This document shows positions 24,670 to 32,254 of a stretch of DNA of 44,248 bases, in pieces. The position numbers and the translations under genes were made by a program. This DNA is from JAHQVI01 sp050330195 (GTDB lineage Bacteria; Pseudomonadota; Alphaproteobacteria; Rhizobiales; Rhodomicrobiaceae): contig JBHJOB010000104.1 in assembly GCA_050330195.1 (NCBI GenBank), forward strand, positions 1 to 44,248. The letters are read 5' to 3'. Position 1 is the stretch's first letter. Every line of letters begins with the position of its first letter. The notes beneath the pieces were generated by a model, which saw nothing but the letters and a program-made list of their open reading frames with translations, was not told the origin of the DNA and did not search any database.

Positions 24670-25815
24670 ATGGACAATACGAAACGTTATGAAAGGCTGC
24701 TCGACCGTTTCCGTTCCGGTAATGTCAGCAGACGGAACTTCCTGACTCTCATCGGCGCATCGGCCGCGGCCTATGGCGTCATGGGCAGCCCGTTCGGCAG
24801 ATATGCTCTTGCCGCGAAACCCGATCAGGTCCGTTTCGACGGCTGGGGCGGCGTCGTCTCGGAAGCCTTCCGCAAGCACGCATTCGACCCCTATACCGAA
24901 AAGACCGGGATCAAGGTCGTCGACGGGACATTCGGCAATGCCGATGAATACATCGCCCGCGTCAAGGCCAGCCAGTCGGGTGAATTCAACCTCGCCCATC
25001 TGTCGGGCGTCTTCGATTACGTCCGCTACAAGGATCTCGGTTTCGCGTCGGAGCTGAACGAGAAGAACATCCCGAACCTCGACAATGTCATCCCGGCGCT
25101 CGTCAAGGTGCTTCGCGAGATTTCCGGGGGCACGCTGTCGGCGGTTCCCTACGATTACGGCACCACGAGCCTTGCCTATAACCGCAAGCACATCTCCGAC
25201 GACGAGATCAAGGAGAAGGGCGCAAAAATTCTCCTCGACGAGAAGTATAAAGGCAAGATCGGCGGCTGGGGCGAATGGAAGACCCGCATCTGGTACGGCG
25301 CGCTGCAAACCGATCAGAACCCGAACGATATCAAGGACATCGAGAAAGTCTGGGACGCGATCCGCACCCATCGCGATCTCGCCCTGAAATACTGGTCGTC
25401 GGGCGCGGAACTGATGAGCCTGCTCGCCAATGAGGAGATATACGTCACCGAAGGCTGGTCGGGCCGCATCCAGGCGCTGCAGGACCAGGGGCACGACATC
25501 GGCTATTACGATCCGCCCGGCGGTCTCGGCTGGCAGGAATGCATCTTCGTCATCAAAGGCAGCCCGATGGAGGCCTGCGAGGAATTGCTGAATTTCATGC
25601 TGGAGCCGGAAGTGGCGATTGCCGTCGCCGAAGGCCAGAAATATCCGCCTGCTCTGATCCCGGAAAAGGTCGACCTGCCGGAGAGCGTGGCCTCCCTGCC
25701 GGCCTTTGATCCGACCGGAAGGCTCGACGGCCTGAACTTCTACAACGCCAGCTACTGGAACAGCAATGAAGCCGACTGGTCGAAGACATTCGGCCGGATT
25801 CAGAGGGGCTACTAA
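24670..25815 (+). CDS. Polyamine-type ABC transporter substrate-binding protein, Tat-exported
   Basis: The 381-residue periplasmic binding protein belongs to the PotD/PotF-like family. A twin-arginine signal (S-R-R-N-F-L-T-L-I-G near residues 19-28) precedes a hydrophobic stretch and a likely cleavage after A-L-A-A, so export probably goes through Tat in folded form. The mature chain begins V-R-F-D-G-W-G-G-V-V-S-E-A-F and contains V-P-Y-D-Y-G-T-T-S-L-A-Y-N, usual for the family. An AAGGAGG site precedes the ATG. Ligand choice (putrescine, an acetylated polyamine or another cationic amine) cannot be fixed from sequence, but the catabolic genes downstream favour an acylated amine. Confidence 0.9.
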   Translation: MDNTKRYERLLDRFRSGNVSRRNFLTLIGASAAAYGVMGSPFGRYALAAKPDQVRFDGWGGVVSEAFRKHAFDPYTEKTGIKVVDGTFGNADEYIARVKASQSGEFNLAHLSGVFDYVRYKDLGFASELNEKNIPNLDNVIPALVKVLREISGGTLSAVPYDYGTTSLAYNRKHISDDEIKEKGAKILLDEKYKGKIGGWGEWKTRIWYGALQTDQNPNDIKDIEKVWDAIRTHRDLALKYWSSGAELMSLLANEEIYVTEGWSGRIQALQDQGHDIGYYDPPGGLGWQECIFVIKGSPMEACEELLNFMLEPEVAIAVAEGQKYPPALIPEKVDLPESVASLPAFDPTGRLDGLNFYNASYWNSNEADWSKTFGRIQRGY

Positions 25816-25885
25816 GCCGAGCGCGGCAGGCGGAGCAACCTCCCAGCTTTCCGCCTGCCGCTATTTCACGAGGGGCGCAAAGACA

Positions 25886-26977
25886 GTGACGAACAGCCAC
25901 GCGGTTGAGCTTAGGGACATCGAGAAACGTTTCGGATCGCTCATTGCGGTCGAGCGCATGAATCTGACCATCGATGAGGGCAGCTTCGTCACGCTGCTAG
26001 GCCCCTCGGGCTGCGGCAAGACGACGACCTTGCGCATGGTTGCCGGGCTGGTCGATCCCAGTGAAGGCAGCATCCTGATCCGTGGACGGGATGTCACCGG
26101 CATACCGGTGCACAAGCGCAATCTCGGTCTCGTCTTCCAGAATTACGCGCTGTTTCCGCACAAGACGATCTTCGACAATGTCGCTTTCGGCCTGAAATAC
26201 CGCGACGTGCCCCGCGTTGAGATTCCGGACCGTGTGCGGCGCGCATTGGAGCTTGTGCAACTCCCTCATGTCGCGGACCGCTATCCGCGCCAGCTCTCCG
26301 GCGGTCAGCAGCAGCGCATCGCGCTCGCCCGCGCCATCGTGATCGAACCCGATGTTCTGCTGCTCGACGAGCCGCTTTCGGCGCTCGATGCGAACTTGCG
26401 CGAGGATATGCGCGTGGAGCTGAAACGCATTCAGTCACAGCTCGGTATCACGACCATTTTCGTCACGCATGATCAGTCCGAGGCGCTCGCCATGTCCGAC
26501 ACGATCGTCCTGATGAGAGATGGCCGGATCGAGCAGGTCGGCGCGCCCGAGGATGTCTATGTCAACCCGGCTTCAGCGTTTGCTGCACGGTTCCTCGGAA
26601 ACTCCAACCTCGTTCCCGCAACCGTGACCGGGCGCAACGGCTCTGCCGTTACCGTCGAAATCGACGGGATCGGCGGCGTGAGCGTTCCGCTTGAGCGAAG
26701 CCACGGTCTGCAATCGGGTGAAAAAGCGCTCGTCGTGGTGCGCTCCGAACGCCTCTATCTGAGCGACAAGGCGGGCGATCTGCCGGAAGACGCAACGGCC
26801 CTGCCGGCCGAAGTCACAGCCGTCGATTATCAGGGACAGGCTGCACGCTATTTCGTGGAAATCTCAGGCCTCACGCTGCAGGCCGTTAACCCGATCGAGA
26901 CACACCCCTATCGGCGGGGCGCCCGTGTCGATGCCGTCATTCGCGGCCGCGACTGCGCCCTTGTCCGCCCGGAATAG
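25886..26977 (+). CDS. Polyamine-type ABC transporter ATP-binding protein (PotA-like)
   Basis: The 363-residue ATPase has Walker A G-P-S-G-C-G-K-T-T, Q-loop V-F-Q-N-Y-A-L-F-P-H, signature L-S-G-G-Q-Q-Q-R, Walker B V-L-L-L-D-E-P and switch V-T-H-D-Q. After residue 240 comes the C-terminal TOBE regulatory domain, as expected of PotA-type importers. The start is GTG at 25886, about 10 bases after a GAGGGG site, because homology begins immediately there; a longer frame reaches back into the binding-protein gene. The aminotransferase gene follows 3 bases after its stop. Confidence 0.93.
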   Translation: MTNSHAVELRDIEKRFGSLIAVERMNLTIDEGSFVTLLGPSGCGKTTTLRMVAGLVDPSEGSILIRGRDVTGIPVHKRNLGLVFQNYALFPHKTIFDNVAFGLKYRDVPRVEIPDRVRRALELVQLPHVADRYPRQLSGGQQQRIALARAIVIEPDVLLLDEPLSALDANLREDMRVELKRIQSQLGITTIFVTHDQSEALAMSDTIVLMRDGRIEQVGAPEDVYVNPASAFAARFLGNSNLVPATVTGRNGSAVTVEIDGIGGVSVPLERSHGLQSGEKALVVVRSERLYLSDKAGDLPEDATALPAEVTAVDYQGQAARYFVEISGLTLQAVNPIETHPYRRGARVDAVIRGRDCALVRPE

Positions 26978-26980
26978 ATC

Positions 26981-28336
26981 ATGGCAGCCAACGCACAGCT
27001 TCAATCCAATCTCTTCTACCAGACCCGGCAGAGGCGGCCCCTGCTAGGCGAGGCGCGCGGCATCTACATCTGGGACGTGGACGGCAATCGCTATATTGAC
27101 GGATCGTCCGGAGCCATGGTCGCCAATATCGGCCACAGCAATGAGCGCGTTCTGGACGCCATGCGCTCACAGATGGAGCGCGCGACGTTCGGCTATCGCC
27201 TGCATTTCGAGAATGAACCGGCCGAGACCCTGGCCCGGCGCACGGCGGAAAGGATGCCGCCGGGACTGAACCGCGTCTTCTTCGTCTCCGGCGGTTCCGA
27301 AGCCGTCGAAAGCGCGATCAAGCTGGCGCGTCAATATGCGCTGGCCATCGGCGAGGCGAGCCGCTGGAAGATCATCTCACGATTTCCGTCCTATCACGGA
27401 TCGACCCTTGGCGCGCTGGCGCTGACCGGTACCGCGACAATGAGCGCGCCGTTCTCGCCGATGATGCGAGAGATGCCCAAGATCCCGGCCCCGACCTGCT
27501 ATCTCGACCGCGACGCCCTGAGCCACGAGGAACGGGGCCTGCGCTATGCCGAAATGCTGCGTTCACAGATCGAAATGCAAGGACCGGAAACGGTGCTCGC
27601 CTTCATCGCCGAACCGATAGGGGGCGCATCCACCGGAGCCCTCGTCCCGCCGGACAGCTATCATCCCCGCATTCGTGAAATCTGCGACGAATACGGCATC
27701 CTGTTGATTCACGATGAAGTCATGTCGGGTGCAGGACGCACGGGGCGCTTCCTTGGCTCCGATCATTGGGGCGTCGCGCCCGATATCGTGGCGCTCTCCA
27801 AGGGCTTCGCCGCTGGTTACGCGCCGCTTGGCGCGATGGTCGCGCATGAGCAGCTCGTCGAGCCGGTGCTGAGCAAGGGCGGCTTCATTCACGGCTTCAC
27901 TTATGCCGGCAATCCGCTTGCATGTGCTGCCGGGCTTGCCGTTCTCGACGAGATCGAGAGGCGCGATCTGATCGCCAATGCGAGCGGAAAGGGCGAGCAG
28001 CTGAAAAACGAACTGACCGCTCTGCAGGACCGTTTTCCGTTTATCGGCGATGTTCGCGGCAAGGGACTGCTCCTTGCCTTCGAGCTTGTGGCCGACCGGG
28101 AAACCATGACGCCGCTGTCAAAGGAACTGGACGCCCATATTCATCTGGTCGAGGAAGCATATGGCCGTGGACTGATCATCTACTCCCGGCGCACGCGGGG
28201 CGGTCTGAGCGGCGATCATTTCATGGTTTGTCCGCCGCTGATCGTCTCGGAGATGCAGATCGGTGAAATCATCGGAATCCTCACCGCCGCTCTTCAGGCA
28301 TTTGCAAGGCGGTTCAACCTGCCCGTCAACGGATGA
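26981..28336 (+). CDS. Class III pyridoxal-phosphate aminotransferase
   Basis: The 451-residue enzyme of the omega-aminotransferase family has I-W-D-V-D-G-N-R-Y-I-D-G-S-S-G near the start, a cofactor-binding S-G-G-S-E-A-V-E-S-A, the aspartate in H-D-E-V-M-S-G-A-G-R-T-G, and the Schiff-base Lys274 in L-S-K-G-F-A-A-G-Y. Such enzymes move a terminal amino group from polyamines, beta-amino acids or amino ketones to pyruvate or 2-oxoglutarate. It sits between a polyamine-type importer and a deacetylase-like enzyme, so deamination of an imported diamine or its deacetylated product is the likely job. The exact substrate is not resolved by sequence. Confidence 0.9.
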   Translation: MAANAQLQSNLFYQTRQRRPLLGEARGIYIWDVDGNRYIDGSSGAMVANIGHSNERVLDAMRSQMERATFGYRLHFENEPAETLARRTAERMPPGLNRVFFVSGGSEAVESAIKLARQYALAIGEASRWKIISRFPSYHGSTLGALALTGTATMSAPFSPMMREMPKIPAPTCYLDRDALSHEERGLRYAEMLRSQIEMQGPETVLAFIAEPIGGASTGALVPPDSYHPRIREICDEYGILLIHDEVMSGAGRTGRFLGSDHWGVAPDIVALSKGFAAGYAPLGAMVAHEQLVEPVLSKGGFIHGFTYAGNPLACAAGLAVLDEIERRDLIANASGKGEQLKNELTALQDRFPFIGDVRGKGLLLAFELVADRETMTPLSKELDAHIHLVEEAYGRGLIIYSRRTRGGLSGDHFMVCPPLIVSEMQIGEIIGILTAALQAFARRFNLPVNG

Positions 28337-28361
28337 GATCCGACCCATAAAAGAGATTAGA

Positions 28362-29384
28362 ATGAAATATGTCTTCGCCGATCCTCAGCGCAAGCACGAT
28401 CCGGTTCATTTCCTCTCATCCGGCGCGCCGCAGGGCAACCCGGAAGTCCCCGAGCGGGCAGCCCGGCTGATTACGGGCGCGGAAGCAGCCGGCCTTGTGC
28501 GCGTTACCCCGCGAGATAGCGGCCTTTCGCCGATTGCCACGGTGCACAGCCCCGAATATCTGAAATTCCTGCGAACAGTTTACGAACGCTGGCAGCGCAT
28601 CCCCGACGCCTCGGCGGAGGTCGTGCCGAATATTCATCCCGATCGGCGCGATTTCACCTATCCGGCCTCCGCTGTCGGTCAGGCAGGCTACCATATGGCG
28701 GACACGGCCTGCCCGATCGGCCCGGATACATGGGAGTCGGCCTATTGGAGCGCGCAATCGGCCGTTCATGCCGCCGATCTCATAGCGGATGGCGAACGCA
28801 CCGCATACGCACTGTGCCGCCCGCCGGGACATCATGCGTTTGCCGATATTGCTGGTGGCTTCTGCTTCCTGAACAATGCGGCCATCGCCGCGCAACGGCT
28901 TGCGGGCAAGGGGCATCGCGTCGCCATCGTCGACGTCGATCTCCATCACGGCAACGGTACGCAGGGGATCTTCTACACCCGCAGCGATGTGCTGACGGTT
29001 TCGATCCATGCCGATCCCGTGCGGTTCTATCCCTTTTTCTGGGGCCATGTATCGGAGCGCGGCGAAGGCGCAGGGCTCGGCTATAATTTCAATTTTCCGC
29101 TGATGCGCGGCTCGGGCGACAGCGTATTTCTGGCGGCACTGAAGGAGGCCACGGAGCGCGTGCGCGTTTTCGCTCCCGACATTCTTGTCGTCGCGCTCGG
29201 GCTTGACGCCTTCAAGGGCGATCCATTCGGGGGGCTCGCCGTGACGACGCCGGGTTTCGAGCAGATCGGCGCAGCTCTTGGCGCACTGCAATTACCGGCT
29301 GCGATCATTCAGGAAGGCGGCTATATCTGTGATGAGCTGGCCGACAATCTGAAGGCGTTCCTGACCGGATTCGGCAATAGCTGA
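28362..29384 (+). CDS. Histone-deacetylase-family amidohydrolase, acetylpolyamine amidohydrolase-like
   Basis: The 340-residue zinc amidohydrolase is almost the length of Mycoplana acetylpolyamine amidohydrolase. The catalytic pair is His157-His158 in R-P-P-G-H-H-A. Zinc ligands are Asp193 and His195 in D-V-D-L-H-H-G-N-G and Asp282 in G-L-D-A-F, and the catalytic tyrosine is Tyr321 in E-G-G-Y. The N-terminus (M-K-Y-V-F-A-D-P-Q-R-K-H-D) also fits that enzyme group. It would remove an acetyl or other acyl group from an amine. The ATG at 28362 lies 25 bases after the aminotransferase stop. Placement with a polyamine-type importer supports an acylated amine as substrate. Confidence 0.9.
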   Translation: MKYVFADPQRKHDPVHFLSSGAPQGNPEVPERAARLITGAEAAGLVRVTPRDSGLSPIATVHSPEYLKFLRTVYERWQRIPDASAEVVPNIHPDRRDFTYPASAVGQAGYHMADTACPIGPDTWESAYWSAQSAVHAADLIADGERTAYALCRPPGHHAFADIAGGFCFLNNAAIAAQRLAGKGHRVAIVDVDLHHGNGTQGIFYTRSDVLTVSIHADPVRFYPFFWGHVSERGEGAGLGYNFNFPLMRGSGDSVFLAALKEATERVRVFAPDILVVALGLDAFKGDPFGGLAVTTPGFEQIGAALGALQLPAAIIQEGGYICDELADNLKAFLTGFGNS

Positions 29385-29443
29385 ACCCGTGACGGCGCGT
29401 GATCGCGTCCAGCCGTACATACATTTCACGAGGAAACAGGACC

Positions 29444-29788
29444 ATGAGCATTCGCCGCATTGATTCCGGCTCCCGAATGAGCCAGGCCGTCATCCACGGA
29501 GACACCGTCTATCTCGCCGGACAGGTCGGAGCGCCCGGCGCAAGCGTGACCGAACAGACAAAGGACATTCTGGCCAAGATCGAAAGCCTTCTGGAACAGG
29601 CCGGATCGTCCAAGGCCAAGCTGCTGCAGGCGACGATCTGGCTTGCCAGCATGGATGATTTCGCCGAGATGAACGCGGTCTGGGATGCATGGATCGATCC
29701 CGCCAATCCACCAACGCGCGCCTGCGGCGAGTCGCGGCTTGCGACGCCGGACTACAAGGTCGAGATCATCATCGTTGCCGCGCTGTAG
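29444..29788 (+). CDS. RidA family reactive imine deaminase
   Basis: The 114-residue protein has the RidA/YjgF trimer fold signature: D-T-V-Y-L-A-G-Q-V-G, then Q-T-K-D-I-L-A-K-I-E, and the active-site segment N-P-P-T-R-A-C-G-E-S with the conserved arginine. These proteins hydrolyse reactive enamine or imine intermediates to ketones and ammonia. It lies 3 bases before a flavin amine/amino-acid oxidase gene, and that oxidase would produce imines, so the pairing makes sense. An AGGAAACAGG site precedes the ATG at 29444. This member lacks a second RidA domain and is near the shorter end of the family. Confidence 0.92.
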   Translation: MSIRRIDSGSRMSQAVIHGDTVYLAGQVGAPGASVTEQTKDILAKIESLLEQAGSSKAKLLQATIWLASMDDFAEMNAVWDAWIDPANPPTRACGESRLATPDYKVEIIIVAAL

Positions 29789-29791
29789 CCG

Positions 29792-31045
29792 ATGAAGGCG
29801 GACGCAATCGTTCTGGGGGCCGGGATCGTGGGCGTGTCGGTTGCCGTTCACCTTGCCAGACGCGGCAAGGCTGTGGCGCTGATCGACCGCCGCGATCCGG
29901 GCGAGGAAACATCGGCGGGAAATGCCGGACTGATCCAGCGGGAGGCCATCTATCCTTACGGTTTCCCGCGCGATCTCCGGAAGATTGTCCGCTACGCATC
30001 CAACCGCACGGCCGATCTTCACTATCATCTGACTGCGATGCCGGGTCTTGCGCCTTTTCTGGCGCGTTACTGGTGGCACTCCGAACCCGCCCGGCATGAC
30101 GCCATCGCCGCACTTTACGCTCCGCTTATCGAACATTCGCTCACCGAGCATGGGGCGCTGATCGAGGAGGCGCGGGCAGGGCATCTGATCCGCAAGAATG
30201 GCTGGCTGATTGCCTTTCGGACAGCCGAGGCGCGGGATTCGACCTTTCGCGAGGCGGATCGGCTGACGTCAGATTTTGGCGTCGGTCATGAGAAACTCTC
30301 AGGAGACGATCTGGCCCGCGCCGAACCATTCCTGCGGGGAGAGCTTTCAGGCGCCCTGCATTGGCGCGATCCGTGGACCGTCGCCGATCCGTCAGGACTT
30401 GTCAAAGCGTACGCGGCGCTCTTCGAAAGGCTGGGCGGCGTTTTCGTGAACGGAGACGCAACGACGCTCAATCCCGGCGCCGGGGGAAGAGGCTGGCGGA
30501 TTGCCACGGCAGATGGAATGATCGAGGCAGAACATGCCGTTATCGCCCTTGGTCCATGGGCCGATACGCTCACGCGCAAACTTGGCTACCGCCTGCCGCT
30601 CGCGGTCAAACGCGGTTACCACATGCACTATCAGCCTCGCGACGATGCCGTCCTCAATCACTGGATTCTGGACGCCGAAGGCGGTTATCTGCTCGCGCCC
30701 ATGATGCGAGTCATCCGGCTGACCACCGGCATCGAATTCGCTCGCCGTGACGCACCGCAGACCCCCGTCCAGTTGACGCGCGCCGAAGCCGTCGCGAGAC
30801 GCTTTTTTCTGCTGGGCGAACGGCTTGACGACAGGCCATGGATCGGAGCCCGTCCGTGCACGCCGGACATGATGCCGGTCATCGGGCCTGCGCCGCGTCA
30901 TGCGGGGCTATGGTTCGGTTTCGGCCACGCCCATCACGGACTTACGCTCGGGCCTGTAACGGGGCGGCTGCTCGCGGAACAGATCACGGGCGAAAGGACA
31001 TTCATCGATCCATCGCCCTATCGGCCAGAACGTTTCAGAATCTGA
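29792..31045 (+). CDS. FAD-dependent amine or D-amino acid oxidoreductase (DAO family)
   Basis: The 417-residue flavoprotein starts with the dinucleotide motif A-I-V-L-G-A-G-I-V-G-V-S-V-A and shows E-T-S-A-G-N-A-G-L-I-Q just after it. Near the C-terminus is the FAD-contacting D-M-M-P-V-I-G-P ... F-G-F-G-H-A-H-H-G-L-T-L-G-P segment typical of DadA-type dehydrogenases. No signal peptide or membrane anchor is evident. It starts 3 bases after ridA and is the last gene of the amine operon. It probably oxidises a secondary or alpha-amino group of the imported amine or its product to an imine, which RidA then hydrolyses. A paralogue is at 35.9-37.2 kb. Confidence 0.9.
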   Translation: MKADAIVLGAGIVGVSVAVHLARRGKAVALIDRRDPGEETSAGNAGLIQREAIYPYGFPRDLRKIVRYASNRTADLHYHLTAMPGLAPFLARYWWHSEPARHDAIAALYAPLIEHSLTEHGALIEEARAGHLIRKNGWLIAFRTAEARDSTFREADRLTSDFGVGHEKLSGDDLARAEPFLRGELSGALHWRDPWTVADPSGLVKAYAALFERLGGVFVNGDATTLNPGAGGRGWRIATADGMIEAEHAVIALGPWADTLTRKLGYRLPLAVKRGYHMHYQPRDDAVLNHWILDAEGGYLLAPMMRVIRLTTGIEFARRDAPQTPVQLTRAEAVARRFFLLGERLDDRPWIGARPCTPDMMPVIGPAPRHAGLWFGFGHAHHGLTLGPVTGRLLAEQITGERTFIDPSPYRPERFRI

Positions 31046-31370
31046 CGCGCGCCGGGATGCTGCCGCTCCGAAGATGCAGACGGCATCCGAGGCAGATCGT
31101 TGATCCGCGATTGGTCGGGCCGCGCACAAACAAAATTGATCGCAGTTGATCTGGAGGCATCCAGCGCAGCCTGCATTGCCCGGAAACAAGGAAATCGAGG
31201 GATTGGGCGGCCGAAATCGGTCACGTTCGCGCGACGAGCCGGGTTGTTCAGCCAGACATGCCGCGGTCGCGTCATCATGCCATCATCTTCCGGGGATCAT
31301 GATCCGGTTCAATGCACCGCGCTCCGTAATGTTGTGCGGCCGATATGCAAGACCCTTCCGGGACAGAGAC
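31046..31370. other. Intergenic region before the DUF547 gene
   Basis: About 325 bases without a convincing gene. An open frame in phase with the DUF547 gene runs through it but has no ribosome site, no signal peptide and no family resemblance. The stretch CCGGGGATCATGATCCGGTTCA around 31296-31317 contains a small palindrome, GGATCATGATCC. No clear terminator for the amine operon was found. Confidence 0.5.
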
Positions 31371-32192
31371 ATGATCAAAAGACTGCCGTCCTTCGCCGCT
31401 CTCGCTCTCATCGCCGCGCTTTTCGGAGCGGTTTCGCTCAGTCATGCGCAGTCGCAACCGGAGTCCTATCGGGAGTTGCTCGCCGAATATGTCAGCGCCG
31501 GGCCTGACGGCGTCAACCTGGTCGATTACGCGAAATGGAACGCGAGCGCGGCTGACATGAAACGGCTCGACGATTATCTTGCCCATCTGCAGAAATTGAA
31601 GCCTTCACAGATGGACCGCGCCGAGGCTTTCGCGTTCTGGACCAATCTCTACAACGCCGCGACGCTGAAGGTCGTGCTCGACAGATACCCGGTCGAATCC
31701 ATCCGCGACATCAAGAGCGAAGGCACGAGCCTTTTCGATTTCAAGGCGCTCTATGGGCCTTGGCGGACGAAGCTTGTCACTGTCGAGGGGCGGAGCATGT
31801 CGCTCGACGACATCGAGCACGAAACCCTGCGCAAACACTATGACGATCCGCGCGTGCATTACGCCGTGAACTGCGCATCGATCGGTTGCCCCAATCTCAA
31901 GCCGACGCCGTGGACGGCGGAGACGCTTGAGGTCGATCTCGATGCGGCGGCGAGAGCCTATATCAATCATCCGCGGGGTGTGACGGTGCGTGCCGATGGG
32001 AGGCTCGACGTTTCGAGCATCTATATCTGGTTTCAGGAGGATTTCGGCGGGAGCGAGCGTGGCGTAATTCAGCACCTCCGCAAATATGCCGAAGCCGGGC
32101 TGAAGAAAAAGCTTACAGGGAATACGTTGATTGTGGGCGATGGCTATGACTGGAGCCTGAACGACGTCCGGAAGGCAAGAGCGAGCCAATGA
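31371..32192 (+). CDS. Exported DUF547 domain protein
   Basis: The 273-residue protein has a signal peptide (F-A-A-L-A-L-I-A-A-L-F-G-A-V-S-L, cleavage near S-H-A-Q). The DUF547 domain shows A-F-W-T-N-L-Y-N-A-A-T-L-K-V-V-L-D, then R-V-H-Y-A-V-N-C-A-S-I-G-C-P-N-L, and the closing S-S-I-Y-I-W-F-Q-E-D-F. The conserved N-C-A-S-x-G-C-P motif with its Cys pair suggests a catalytic or disulfide role, but the family function is unknown. The ATG at 31371 follows G-rich sequence (CCGGGACAGAG). It converges on the ABC exporter gene with a 62-base gap. Confidence 0.88.
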   Translation: MIKRLPSFAALALIAALFGAVSLSHAQSQPESYRELLAEYVSAGPDGVNLVDYAKWNASAADMKRLDDYLAHLQKLKPSQMDRAEAFAFWTNLYNAATLKVVLDRYPVESIRDIKSEGTSLFDFKALYGPWRTKLVTVEGRSMSLDDIEHETLRKHYDDPRVHYAVNCASIGCPNLKPTPWTAETLEVDLDAAARAYINHPRGVTVRADGRLDVSSIYIWFQEDFGGSERGVIQHLRKYAEAGLKKKLTGNTLIVGDGYDWSLNDVRKARASQ

Positions 32193-32254
32193 AAATGCAA
32201 CACGCGCGCGTCTTGGATCAGGATCAGTTCAGCGATTCCACCAAAGCCACCTCG

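Noticed and set aside
31146..31370. N-terminal extension of the DUF547 protein
   Set aside because: The signal peptide begins at 31371, and the upstream codons lack any coding character.
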